The position numbers and the translations under genes were made by a program. Shown in pieces: positions 1 through 10,930 of a DNA stretch of 64,000 nt. Each line of letters starts with the position of its first letter. The first letter of the stretch is position 1. The notes under the pieces are model-generated. The model saw only the letters and a program-made list of their open reading frames with translations, searched no databases and was not told where the DNA came from. Source of the DNA: Porogramme epimiltina (taxonomy: Eukaryota > Basidiomycota > Agaricomycetes > Polyporales > Polyporaceae); assembly GCA_900155495.1 (NCBI GenBank), contig FTLJ01000794.1:55715-119714 (forward strand). The letters are read 5' to 3'.

Positions 1-619
1 GGACGTGAGTCGTACGTTTCTTCATGTTCGTCAGAAGGCTGACTAGGCCCGTGCCTCTAATAGAACGTGTATGTTGTTGCTCTTGGAACCGTAGTCGGAC
101 ACTCGTGTTGCACGACGCTTGCCGTGGTCGGGGGGCGGTATATTTCCACGACGAAAGTCTCCGTGAAGCACAGTGAGCACCGTCATTTTGTTCGCGCGCC
201 AGATCGCTCTGCTGACCGCATTCCCGTTGCGCCCCAGTAACGCTCTCTGCGAGCGCGTTATTCCTTCTCTTTGGTGTTGTATATCTGTATGAGGCCGTCA
301 CTGCGTTGGATTCGGATGGGACGGTTTTGCGCGCTGCGATGATGACGTCATAACCGACGGATTTTCGTTCTGCTCTCTGTCGCCAGTGGTCTCTGGACTA
401 GTACCACTGCGTTTGTACACTATTAGCCTATCTATATTGTGTTTTGCATACCTGGTCGTCGGCCAAGGTCGAGCGGCAGTTGGTCGCCCAGCGCAGGACG
501 CAAGCCTGAAGGCGCTTAGACTATTTTTGTACGGCGGCAATTGCCGAGTGTGCCACGTTACAGCCCGGACCGCGACGGGAAGCGCCTGTGCAGTTTGCTA
601 TTCAACGCCGTTCTTTCGG
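1..619. other. 5' edge, no gene supported
   Basis: No convincing coding exon is seen before the first MYND-finger gene. The downstream reading frame stays open back to about 386, but that opening codon is GTG and the extra residues look unlike the rest of the protein. An upstream exon or the promoter of the MYND gene may lie here; I cannot tell which. Confidence 0.4.
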
Positions 620-2082
620 ATGACGGTCGTTCATGAAGTCGCCTTCAACATCCCTCTAGGCCTTCACAGGACACGTAGACACCTCGACGAACTTGCCCTC
701 ATCAGACAGGAGATATGGTACGACTACCGCCAGCTTCCCGACCTCACTCAAACCTACAGCGACGAAGTCAGACGACTCGATGAGGTACCTTACGAGGTCC
801 TCAAAGCTCGCGCCCGTTCGTACGACGGACCTGCGATGCTCGAGTATGCGCTACGGTGAGTATGCATGATACGACACGACTTTCTGCTTCACTCACCTCT
901 CTTTTTAGGAATCTGGCCGACTGTGATAGACCAGCCGAGCTCAGCATATACCAAATCTTGGAAATAGTCGACTTCGTGTCTGACGACCTGGCCTTGCTAT
1001 GTGGAAGAAAGCGGCCAGAGATGTACATTATGGACTCCGATCTCGCGGTGCGAGCCCGGGCCCTCCGCGCATGGATTTTCTTCCAGGCCCACTTCTGCTC
1101 TCGTCGCTGGGGCACCCTCCTGGAGATCCGCAACAACCCGCACATCAACAACGCCGTCCACGCGTCCCACTGCGCCGTCATGTGCTCGGACTTTGTCCCA
1201 CCCATCACTATACGCGTGGCCGAGTGGCTCATGACACTCAATGCCCGGTATGCCATCAACATACGCTGGACAGAGCCTTTCGACAAGTTCAAGGAAATTT
1301 GGCACCAATACAACCAGTACATCGCGTGGCAAGACGCCCGCGAGAAGGCGCGCGCAGACAAGGTCGCGAAAGCTCCTAACAAGTACCGCTGCGCGGCGGA
1401 GGGGTGTGGTATACAGGCCACGCACCGTAGCGCGCTACGCAAGTGCGGGGGCAGATGCCCCCCTGAGCGGAAACCTCACTACTGTAGTTGGGCGTGTCAG
1501 GAGCGCGTAAGTCTCAACACGTCACGTGTCCGACTCGTCTGACTCCGAACGCCTTTAGCATTGGTTTGTGCATCGCTACTTCTGCAAACCCGGAGTCGTT
1601 GACGAGCACATACCTGATGACGACGGAGACCCAGACTGGATCGACGAGGACGAGTGCATCACCGAGGCCCCGTACACCCGTCTACCCGACAGGCGTGTCA
1701 TTGCCGCTTGGCCAGATTCGGAGATCTTCGTTGACATCCCTCACCCGAGCCCATACCGTAAGGGACACGTCCTCCGCGTGCGGACATCGACGTTCAGCCC
1801 CGACTTTCTACGCTCTTACCGTGCCCTCTGGGAGGCGCCAGATTGGCGGAGGAGGCAGATAGAGAAGGTGTGTCGCAACTTCACATCGACCTTGCGTGTT
1901 CGTTTCTCACCGGATTGTAGATCGCGTCGAAACAGATGTTTGGACCGTCCTGGTTCAGCTGGCCCCGGTTCGACAAACCGCCACGGATAAATCCGACGGA
2001 AATCGACCTCATGATGATAGAATGGGAGCGGGAACTCGAGAGGAAGTCGCCAATTGCCTTGACGAACTGGGAGATGGCGTAG
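620..2082 (+). CDS. MYND-type zinc-finger protein, four exons
   Basis: Model: join(620..855, 909..1506, 1559..1867, 1921..2082), about 434 residues, introns of 52-53 bp. The C-terminal half carries a MYND-like zinc finger built across the second intron. Its ligand pairs read CAAEGC, CGGRC, CSWAC and HRYFC, so the Cys6-His-Cys pattern is complete although the first pair is spaced wider than in the classical finger. MYND fingers usually bind short proline-containing partner peptides; no SET or other catalytic domain is visible, so the role is unknown. The N-terminal part is helical, charged and unrecognised. The ATG at 620 is the first in frame, but an upstream exon is possible because the frame stays open to about 386. 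A related gene with the same finger lies on the minus strand at 5488-6893. Confidence 0.75.
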
Positions 2083-3046
2083 ACAGCTATCCTTATTCCT
2101 TCATTCTACCCGTTCGCGTAACTTATTCGCATGTTATGACACTGCTCTCGTTACTACGCTATAGATGTCTAGATTGCTTTGCCCCCGGAACACGTGTCTG
2201 CTCTACACTGGATTCGGTGCTATCAACTAGCACCGCTCCGGGTGTGTGACTGATTATAGCCGCAGGTTTCACATGCCATCACCGTTCAAGTCTTCGTGCC
2301 GGCAATGGCTGCCCACGATATCTCTGGTGCCTGCAGTGGACCCTCATATGTATGTATTCGTTGACGATTCGTCGACTCTGGATGGATGACGTTCTACTCT
2401 TCTAGGTGAAACTTCTGTTCGGGTGTCGCGTCGTACACACGCGATTGTGGCCGACCTTTCGAGTAAACGCCGGTCGCAAAGGCGGGCCGTCAGCACGTAC
2501 ATCGGACTCTGCTATCCCCGTGGTCTATCGACTAGTACAGTGACGCATGAGGTGATCGAAAAGAGAAAAGTGTATCGAACGCGCGTTACGCAATGGAATA
2601 TTGAGGGGTACCCATTCCATCCTATGCAAACCGTTCAACCACTCAACGCCGAGAGTCCGTCGGATATCCTCCAGCGTACACCGCCCGTTGCCGAATATGG
2701 TCATTCCCCGGAGAACTCCCCCTGTCTTCAAACATTCGCGCCCCCGCGCGCCCCTTAGGGGGGCCTTCTTTGCGTCACGTGACCGCGTCGGACGCACGGA
2801 AGGTGGATAAGTCCGGCGTTCGCCCTCCCCCTCACAATTGGAGCAGCGCCCTTTACTCTCTCCTCTCGATATGCAACCCCTAGCGACACTCAGAGATTCG
2901 CTCAGACTCTGCATAACCATGGCCTCTGTGGTGACTCCCAAACGCTATAAAAGCCCGCAGTACGAACGCCTTCTCCCCATCATCCATCAGCCTTCACACC
3001 TTCACCAGTTCTGCCGACTTCTATCGCCCACGCCAACCAAGCCGAT
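2083..3046. other. Intergenic, promoter of the repeat-protein gene
   Basis: No exon is supported. The last 150 bases hold a TATA-type element and a pyrimidine-rich leader before the ATG at 3047. Short open frames here lack splice partners or recognisable protein features. Confidence 0.5.
2946..2952 (+). promoter_or_regulatory. TATA box of the repeat-protein gene
   Basis: TATAAAA lies about 100 bp upstream of the ATG at 3047, a normal distance for a fungal core promoter with a leader of 60-70 nt. A clear TATA box suggests a regulated, potentially highly expressed gene. Confidence 0.6.
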
Positions 3047-3888
3047 ATGTACTCCCGCACTCTCGTATCCATCACTCTCATGGCTCTCGCCCTCATCGCG
3101 GCGTCCAACCCGCTCCCTGAGGGTGACCTCGTGAAGAAGGAACTCAAACAGTTCAACGCCCGCGACACCATCGACAGTCGCGCCAACCGTCCCAGGCCCT
3201 CTCCTCGGCCCTCCAAGTAAGCCATCCACCTGCTTCGTCTCGCGCATCACACTGACGTTCTTTCGGTGCTCACAGGGCACTTGTGTACGCCCGCGAGACC
3301 CCCGCTACTCGCCGCAAGGGTTCGCCTTCCAAGTAAGCGCGACGCCCCTATATTTACCACGCTGTCGATCTGACATAAACACTTTCATAGGGTTGCTCGC
3401 GTCGACGCGGAGGCGACTGTTGAGGTGCGCGATGAGAAGCGCACGAGGCCCAGGCCTTCCAGGTAAGCTTTTCACTGGTGCCCACTCCTATGCGTCAATG
3501 ACATTCCGCCTTCGCGTCGCAGGGCCCTACGTGAAGAGTCTGCGGCGACCCCTGTCCTGGACAACCGCGCGAAGAGGCCTTCTCCCAGACCTTCCAAGTA
3601 CGTCATGTCGTGGTCCCGCTGTGCGAATGTATGCTGACTTGCTCCGCGCCCCACCATAGGGCCATGCGTGATCTCCCGGCTGCGACGCCCGTTCACGAGA
3701 AGCGCGCCAAGCCGTCGCCCAGACCCTCAAGGTGAGCTTAATCTAGATAACGTTCTCACGTGAACGGGTGTTGACCACTGCTGCATAGGGTCCGTATTGC
3801 GGCTGCTGCTTCACCCACTGCCGACGACAAGCGCGTGAGGCCCAAGCCCTCCAAGCGCGCTGAGGCCCGTGCTCCGACGGCGATGTAG
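3047..3888 (+). CDS. Secreted repeat protein with Kex2-like sites (KEP-like precursor), six exons
   Basis: Model: join(3047..3216, 3276..3332, 3391..3462, 3523..3597, 3660..3731, 3789..3888), 181 residues. Residues 1-20 form a signal peptide (hydrophobic core LVSITLMALALIAAS). The mature part carries a degenerate repeat of about 24 residues, each ending in a basic Pro-Ser block such as RPRPSPRPSK, KRTRPRPSR or KRPSPRPSK. Dibasic sites occur at residues 30-31, 69-71, 92-93, 117-118, 139-140, 163-164 and 171-172, once or more per repeat, as expected of a precursor cut by Kex2 in the secretory pathway. All five introns are phase 2 and each interrupts the Lys/Arg codon closing the PS(K/R) block, so each repeat is one exon. 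There is no CaaX end, so it is not a classical pheromone precursor. There are no cysteines, unlike hydrophobins. Known Kex2-processed repeat proteins are the precedent; cleavage here is inferred. Fit of the splice model is excellent, function unknown. Confidence 0.8.
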
Positions 3889-4322
3889 AGTCATTGTAGA
3901 GGGCGGGTATCTCAATTCACAGTTTTGGCATTGCGGATATGGATATAGACTAGTCATGGAATTATGAATGTCCTTTTAAAAATAAACGTTTAACCTCCTA
4001 CCTAATGCGTCGCGCCACATCACGGCGTGAAAAGCAAACGTCTTCATGAGCCACACAAACTTATTTACCGTCCGACCATCCTCGCTTTGCTGTGGCCCGA
4101 GCATGTGGGAGTGATCATTTGATCCAATACCCGCATCGCCTTTTTTGCAGAGGGGTGTGCGCTAACACGCTTTGTTGAACAAAAACTAATCGTAGAACAA
4201 AGACACTCCAAAACGTGACCACTCCGCTATAAGTACAGCGCGTCTGCCCTTACCACCGTGTCCATTTTGCAACTCCTACCTCCACTTCCTGGCTGTATAC
4301 GAACCTCTCCTGACTACTTACC
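3889..4322. other. 3' UTR of the repeat gene and promoter of the next gene
   Basis: An AT-rich stretch with AAAATAAA near 3978 probably serves polyadenylation of the upstream gene. A TATAAG element at about 4228 lies 95 bp before the next ATG. Nothing else is evident. Confidence 0.45.
4228..4233 (+). promoter_or_regulatory. Probable TATA element
   Basis: TATAAG, 95 bp upstream of the ATG at 4323, matches the spacing seen for the neighbouring repeat-protein gene. Confidence 0.4.
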
Positions 4323-5132
4323 ATGGCTAATAATGCGAACATACCCATATATTTGGCCCGTCCACATCCTCCAGGTTTCGATCAATACGTGGAGCTCTGT
4401 CTCTCATGTTTTGTCAACATCGTGGATATCACCGCTCTCTCGACTACACGGGTGGCTTCCACGCACAGTTTATGCCTGGAATGTCTGAGCGTCAACCCAA
4501 CATCCGTTCTTAAGGCTCGTGTCGCTCGTGGTCGGAAGGAAAAGCAGACCTACTGGGCGTCGAGTACGGAGATCGCTGTTCGGTAAGCTCGGAAAGCGAG
4601 GTTTGGTGCTTACGACGCTTACGCAGGTCCTCTACGCCTCTTCTGCAGATACTTAAGCGGTCTTGAGACGGGAGGCGACGCTGACGCAGGTTTTGAAGAA
4701 GGCCGTGCAGGCATCCTTACCATGTTGGCTGCGACGGAATCCAAGACGCTCACAGAAAAATGGGGCAACCCCCTCGAAGACGGGTGCGCGGTCGAATGCG
4801 CATTATCCGTAGGGGTCTATTGTTACCTTCGTGCGAGCGAGCTGCGCCCTACCACGCGCGACACCCCGATATCATGTTTCCGCAGCGCAGTCCAGCTCGC
4901 GAACGAACTCGTGAAGAGGAAGTACCACAGTTTGCAGGTCTTCATTGTCGGTTTAGCGTACAGAATATACTCTAACACGACGAGAGAGACTTGCATCTGC
5001 CAGTGGGAGCCGTGTAGATGCGGTGAGCTGCTGGAATGGACGAGGGAACTTTTCGAAGAAGGGAAGTTAGCAGTGGTGCGCACGTTTCTGGTGATCCACG
5101 TACCACCTGAGGATCTCACGCCTATCGTGTAG
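4323..5132 (+). CDS. Uncharacterised Cys-containing protein, two exons
   Basis: Model: join(4323..4582, 4649..5132), 247 residues. The donor GTAAGC at 4583 and the acceptor at 4648 restore one long frame; the nearer acceptor at 4626 leads straight to a stop. No known domain is recognised. The protein has two Cys pairs near the N-terminus (CLSC at about residues 27-30 and CLEC at about 51-54) and a CxC..CxC cluster near the C-terminus (CICQWEPCRC). These could bind metal, but no family fits. There is no signal peptide or membrane segment. It has its own TATA-like element and lies downstream of the repeat-protein gene in the same orientation. Confidence 0.6.
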
Positions 5133-5487
5133 ATAGACCAAACTCAGAGAGCGAGGATATACTCTCTGGCGAATGAGATAGCACGACGAGTACTCACCTG
5201 GACGCCACCAGATCGGCAGTCCGCATGGTCACTAGGATTCTCTCCTTAATGTCGCACACAGAAGATATTGTACCCTCCTGTCGCACAAGATTAATGGTCT
5301 ATCATATTGCATGAGCGGAAACTAGGATGAACCGGCATATCCCAGTCAACTGTACTGTACCCAATACATCAGCCCGTTCGCGGAAGAATACGTGACGTTA
5401 ATCCTGGTAAAAGAAGTGTCTAGACGTGAAGAGTATTAGTCATGGATCGAGTCTAGTAGAGCTTGGTTGTAATACATACGCTCAGCA
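5133..5487. other. Intergenic between convergent genes
   Basis: AT-richer DNA between the plus-strand orphan gene and the minus-strand MYND gene. It presumably contains both 3' ends; no gene or repeat is seen. Confidence 0.5.
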
Positions 5488-6893
5488 TCAAGCATGATCA
5501 GCACCATTTTGCTCATTCTGTACTAGACCCATGATAGAATCCCTGAACTCCCGCATGGAAGCCGGGTCCACCGTACTCGAAGCGATCTGGATAAATCCTC
5601 CAACAAAGCCGGGGGCTGGCACGTGGATTATTCGAGCACGATCTGTTAGAGAGGTTTTACGGAACATCTCTTCGATTTCAGAGACCCCTTCTTCATCGTC
5701 GGTATCGTCTACCTCGTCGAGCAGATCGCTATCATCAGCATCGCCGAGTTCGAAGAGCATCTGAGCCTTCTCTTTGTCGGCGACCTTCGGCTTCGTGCGC
5801 TCTGACATACGTTTGCAGGTCGGTTTATGTCTCGGCCAATCCTATGAAACGTATAAACAGGTAGGTAAACAGGTGCCCAGGAAATGCTAAATCGCGCACC
5901 TGTTTCTGGCACTCTTTGCTGCAATAGCTTGGCTTCAAGTCTGGTGGACACCTCCCGGAGCACGCTAACAACGCTCTCCGCCCCTCTGCACTGATCCCGC
6001 ATCCCTCCCGCGCGCATACATACCGATTGGGAGCGTTTTCCGCCCTCCTCTGCCTCTTTCTCTCCTCTTTGTGTATCTCCCGCTCGCGACGCTCGACAGC
6101 GCGCCAAAGGTCTCGTAAACCCTTTGCGCCCCCCATCTTCGTCACGTCGATCCCCGTCGCCTCGCCCAGGTCGCGCAGGCCCATGCCGATCCGTAACACC
6201 GCCGGAGAGACGAGGGAGAGTTTCGCCGATTCGTTGGCGTGGTGCGCAGCATGTACGAAATACGAAAGCGGCGGCTCGAGCGGCGTCGTGCCCAACAGGG
6301 GCGCGGGTTCGCGCCGCGCAAGATGAACCTCCTGCGCGCGGAGTTCCGCGCGTGCCGACGGAGATTCGTTGTAAATGAGGTACTTCTCATAGTGGGCGCA
6401 TGCCGGAGGCGCGATCGCCGACGTAGAGCGCAGGGTCGATAGAGGGGTCAAGGAGAGAGTCGAGCACATAGAGGGCGGCTTCGCAATTTTTATGATGGAC
6501 TCCGCATCCGCTGATATACCTAGAAGAGGAATGAGCAGGCGAGGTGGCGTCAGTTGGGTATGGAGCGCTTGAGAAGATATAGGAGTCATACCGAATCGCG
6601 CGGTCGAGAATCGCCTCGGGTTCCATTTTTGGGCTTGCCCTCTCCGAAGGAGGCTCTCGAACCCGCGCACTGATATAGTCGGAACACTCCTCGAGCCCCT
6701 TCCGCACGTCGTGGGTGGTGCGATAGCTCCACAGGCAATTGATCTTGGTGGTGAAGTACGCCATCATGTTCTCGTAAAACGGCATGTTTTCGTCCAAGTC
6801 GACGACGTTCCAGCGCTGCTTGCCGACACGGGACAACATCGCCGAAGGCTTCTGAGAGTGATGGAACTCTGGTCGATGCTGTAAGTGCGGCAT
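5488..6893 (-). CDS. MYND-type zinc-finger protein, three exons
   Basis: Model: complement(join(5488..5841, 5900..6519, 6671..6893)), 398 residues. The MYND-like finger spans the last intron, with pairs CAREGC, CSGRC, CSKEC and HKPTC, matching the paralogue at 620-2082 and keeping the intron at the same place after the third Cys pair. A basic coiled stretch rich in Arg/Glu precedes the finger. The C-terminal exon is acidic (runs of Asp/Glu around DDSDLLDEVDD), which the plus-strand paralogue lacks. The first intron (6520..6670, about 150 bp) is longer than its neighbours and its donor is inferred from phase; other donors nearby are possible. Role unknown beyond probable protein binding by the finger. 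Confidence 0.7.
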
Positions 6894-7770
6894 GATGATG
6901 GATTAAGCTAAAGAGTGGCACTGAGTATTGGTGGCGATGACTTGCTTTTTACTTGGCGTCTATCGAAATTTGAGCACCTCAGGATGTTTCTAGCGAGGAT
7001 CGCTATGTTGGAAGTTTGAACATTGGTTTTTTTCGTTGCCTTACCCACGCGAATGTCGCTTTATTAACGCACATGATACTGGTATGTAAATTGCTAATGT
7101 AATCTGTCCAGTGTACTTCACGCATTTGCACTTGACCCCGGTACCACTTCTGACTTCTAAGTTGCCCATTCACCTCTGCCTTCCACAGGTTGACGGCGCC
7201 CGGTACGGGATGTACGCGGAAAGCCGTCGAGCGGGGCCCGGGGGATGCTGGGACTGGGAGGGGCGAATTTGAACAGAGGATCAGCACCAGGGTCGCGGGG
7301 TAACATATATAGCGACTTCGAGAACCCATGATCCCCTGGGCTTCTATAGCATCCACTTGCTTCGTGGGAGCCGGTCGACAGGCGGTGCGGAGAAGGTACC
7401 TTGTCAGACTCGCCACGGGTCGAGTCTCGACATGCGGTGTCACCGCGCGGCATGTCGATCTGGCTCATGGGATTCGGTGGGATGTTTTAGGGATGTGCGC
7501 TTCGATCTCTATCTGTGATGGTGGAAGTTGCTCCGTGTTTGGAGTTGGGAAGAGTGCGCGTGGTCCTTGAACATGATCAGCGCAGCATCATCGAAGTGGA
7601 TGGGGACAATGCGGGAGGGAACATGATAACCCCTAACCTAACCTGATGGATTTCGAGGTACACGTGACATGACGCGTCGCTGCTTGTCGCTTTTGAGGGC
7701 TCTCTATGTGGTGTAAAGATAATCGTACAACTGTCGTATGATGCAGAGCGCAGAGATATACAGTACACAT
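6894..7770. other. Intergenic
   Basis: Lies between the start of the minus-strand MYND gene and the 3' end of the minus-strand 7TM gene. Open frames here show no protein-like composition or splice partners. I see no RNA gene or repeat. Confidence 0.45.
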
Positions 7771-9179
7771 TCAACAGGGGCTTCTGTTAGACGCACTCCC
7801 GAGCGACAGAGAAAACGCGGGCAGCGTAGTGAGTACCCGCGGAGACGCGCTGCTTCTCGTCGTTCCAGGCACGCGTTCCTGCCCTCTCGAGATCTTCGCC
7901 TTGTTCAGGGAGACGAGCACAATGATGACCATGGGGTAGATCGCCTACAAGTGCCGACATCAGCTTCTTGTACGGCAGTGGCAGGATAGCCGGAAAACGT
8001 ACCACGAACGAGATCAAACACCCGTTTGTCAGATAGAAGGAAAGGTTGTACCATGCCGGCGCGGCTGCTTGCACGTCTTTTCGGCCGAACGTTGATGTGA
8101 ATGCGTAGATCACGACGATAGTCCATAGCGTGCAGTAGACGGCGCCGGATTCCACGAGCATGATAAGCGCTTTGACGACCTGTGAGCGGGCATGGTTCTG
8201 TCTGAGGTACTTGTCGAGTAGACGTCTGTGCTTCCTGTGTTTGCGAGGCGCAATCAGGCGAGGGAAAACAGCTGAAGAAGATGGCGCAGATACGGACCAT
8301 GCTTGAAGCGCAATCATGCCTGTCGCAGCTGCGTTCGTAAGGAGGGAGAACAAAGCGGAGAGTGCGCCGAACACGCCGGAGAAGAACGCGGAAACCATGT
8401 CGAGGCCGTTGGGCTCTACCGAGTCATCAATAGAGGTGGACACGATCGACATGAACGTAAGTCCTATGCAGTGTCGAGTTAGCACACGAGGACCAAGGTC
8501 AGATGTTGCAGTGTACCTAGAGTCGCGACGAGAAGGAATATGCCACAGAGACAGCGCACATTCTTGTTCCCTGGCCAGACGGCGAGGGCACGCCACCATA
8601 CGACGACATCGCCTACGAACATCTGTCGCGGGAGTAAGTACATGCGATGGAGCGAAATTCTACGGTCTGGGGCATACGTTGATGGTAAGCGCTGTCGGCG
8701 TTGCGCGCTGTTGAACCTTGCGCAACATAAGTATAGACTTGGTCGAGAAAGCCGTGCCATAGATGTCGGATGCAGCAGCCATGGAGTGGCGATTGAATGA
8801 CAGCATGTATGCGACATTGACTACCCAATAGAACGCCGTGGAGGCGTAGAGGAGTGCAGTCGCCACGAGGAGGATTTTCCTGGAGTGAGGCTTGATACCT
8901 TGTCGCCTGTAGGTGGATGCAATCAGCATGGTGAGTTGTAGGGGGGTCAGAGGACGTGTAATGCCCACCAAAGAAGGTACACAGAGGCAAACGCGAGTAT
9001 TGAGACGACGCCTAGACAAGCATGAACGCCGGAAAACGAGCGCTTCGACAAAGCTGCGATGACTTACCAAAAAGGAAGGTGACGATCACGTTGGTGAGGA
9101 GGAGCCGAGCGTTGATGACTCCGTCCGAGATACTGAGGAACGCCAGCGCGTCCTCATTCACAGTTTGCCGTGCGCTCAT
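7771..9179 (-). CDS. Seven-transmembrane protein (agaricomycete 7TM family), seven exons
   Basis: Model: complement(join(7771..7944, 8003..8234, 8298..8463, 8517..8622, 8678..8906, 8969..9011, 9068..9179)), 353 residues. Seven hydrophobic segments are seen. The family motif FVGDVVVWWRALAVW begins at the fourth exon, matching GDxxVxWRxxAVW in the four plus-strand paralogues at 15.8-26.6 kb. Exons 2 and 3 have the same lengths (43 and 229 nt) as two of those genes. The intron that splits the sixth helix in the paralogues is absent here. The cytoplasmic tail is Ser/Thr/Arg-rich. Such proteins are numerous in Agaricomycetes and have a GPCR-like topology, but no ligand or G-protein link is shown. 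It lies apart from and opposite to the main array. Confidence 0.8.
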
Positions 9180-10930
9180 GACGGAGATGCGCCGCGCCAG
9201 GCGAGGTCCGTCCTTGGGGCTTAGCCGGGGGAGGGGGTTGCTACAAGGAGAGGGAGGGAGCTCGCAGTGGAAGATGGACTACTTGAGCGTGAACCTGTGC
9301 TTCGCGAAGATGGGGGGTGCCGCGTGGACCCGGCCGGTTGGAGCTTCTGCCAAGGTTACAGTTTGCGCATCCGTCCAGGGCATGGGAGAATTACCCAACG
9401 TACCTTTCCCCTCCGGCCGGAGGCGGCGACCGAGATGTGTGAGAGACCCGCTCAGCAGTCAGATCATAGATGGGGGTAGGATCTGTGGAGTTAGATCAGA
9501 GCTTGCCCGCTGCACGGTCGCTTTATTCGCGTTATAAGAGCGCTGGGGATCGTATTCCAAACTGGGTTCACGTGGCGACCAGAACACTGCTGTAGGAATT
9601 CGGCCGGCTTGGGCTGCGGCGAACCCATAGCGCACGACTGATCTTCTGATGAAGCATCGTGGCGTCTCAACTACTCATCCACTTCGAATTCTTAGGAAGC
9701 ACCGCGGGTTCAGTAAAGCGCAACGGAAGAGCAGATGATATGGTTCTGTATGCCGCAAGGCAACTGACTGACCGCAAGCAATACATACCGGCACATTGAT
9801 CGCGGCGCAACCTTTCCGTACAAACTATATGTCCACCTAGCAGTTCCCAGCAGCCAGAGCCTGTGTTCTGACACATACCGTGCTGTATAGCAAGAGAAGC
9901 GTGCTCACCATTTGTTTGCGAAATGGGTCGTTCTATTGAATATTCCAAGTTCGTCTGTCCTGGTTCCGGACTACGCGCGATGATTGCACGTTAAGGAGTG
10001 ATATAGGTCGCGGTCCTGCATACGGAGGCATTGGATGGAATATTGTCAGGTAGATAGGCCTGCGAGGCAGGCAGAAGGGTAGACGATGTCGGGCCCGGGC
10101 TGCCTGAGCATTCGCGATAGGAAAACAGGCAGTTTCCGGGGAGCGCCCATGCCGCATGAGTGACCCAAACGCGTTATGTCACGCGTTTCTCGTCACCTGA
10201 CGACCGCTTTCGAGCGCCTGATAACGCCCTTAAGTAGGCCGCCTGGATCCTCCACACCGCTCGTTCAACTTCAGTCCTGGTAAGCCCCTGTGCGTGCACT
10301 CGTCATTCCTGGTGAGCTTCATTATGTGTGAGATAGAAGGCATTCTATAAGCGTGGAGTGGATTGTACTAGTACAGTATGTCAAGGCTGGCAGTGCACAC
10401 TGCGCCCAGAGTAAACTTCAGGCTTACGCGCAGTTCTCCCAGCCATATGCGCTGTACCCAGGTGTGGATGCTGTAGGCCCAAATGAGGGCTTGAGTGGAA
10501 GCTGATCTTCCCCTATGTCTAAACATCGAGGTTGTTTTCGATCCAGCTGCGGCGATTGAACCTATAGCTATTCGAATTCTTTTCTTCTTGGGGGTCAAGA
10601 CAACTGTATCGCGTACGGAAGACATCTATTTCATATACGTACATCAACGACAACCCTTCCTTCTTGTGGGTCAAACCACAGGAAGGCGCAAGTCGTGTAC
10701 GCGTGTGGCCCGTTGTCAAAATCGGCCACCAATAATAGCATTTGGTGGTGAGCGATTCATGATTGCATTTGAACGGGTAACCGTCTCGGTCCTTCTCCGC
10801 AACTTTGCATTACCCCATGTCCATATGCCCTGGACGTCAACTTACGGGGTTGTTGCAGTTCCGACCTATTACGAATCCTCCTACGTGCAGCTAGTTGTAT
10901 ACTTCTACTGCCCGTCATCATTCATGTACA
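9180..10930. other. Gene-poor gap
   Basis: 1.75 kb with only short or compositionally non-coding open frames on both strands. Nothing resembles a known domain, RNA gene or intact transposon. Confidence 0.4.

Noticed and set aside
386..619. N-terminal extension of the first MYND gene
   Set aside because: The frame opens at GTG, not ATG, and the extra residues show no protein-like pattern; the first ATG is at 620.
6380..6540. Apparent frameshift in the minus-strand MYND gene, where one frame stops just before another continues
   Set aside because: An intron ending at 6520 places the downstream exon in the second frame with correct phases throughout, so no frameshift is needed.
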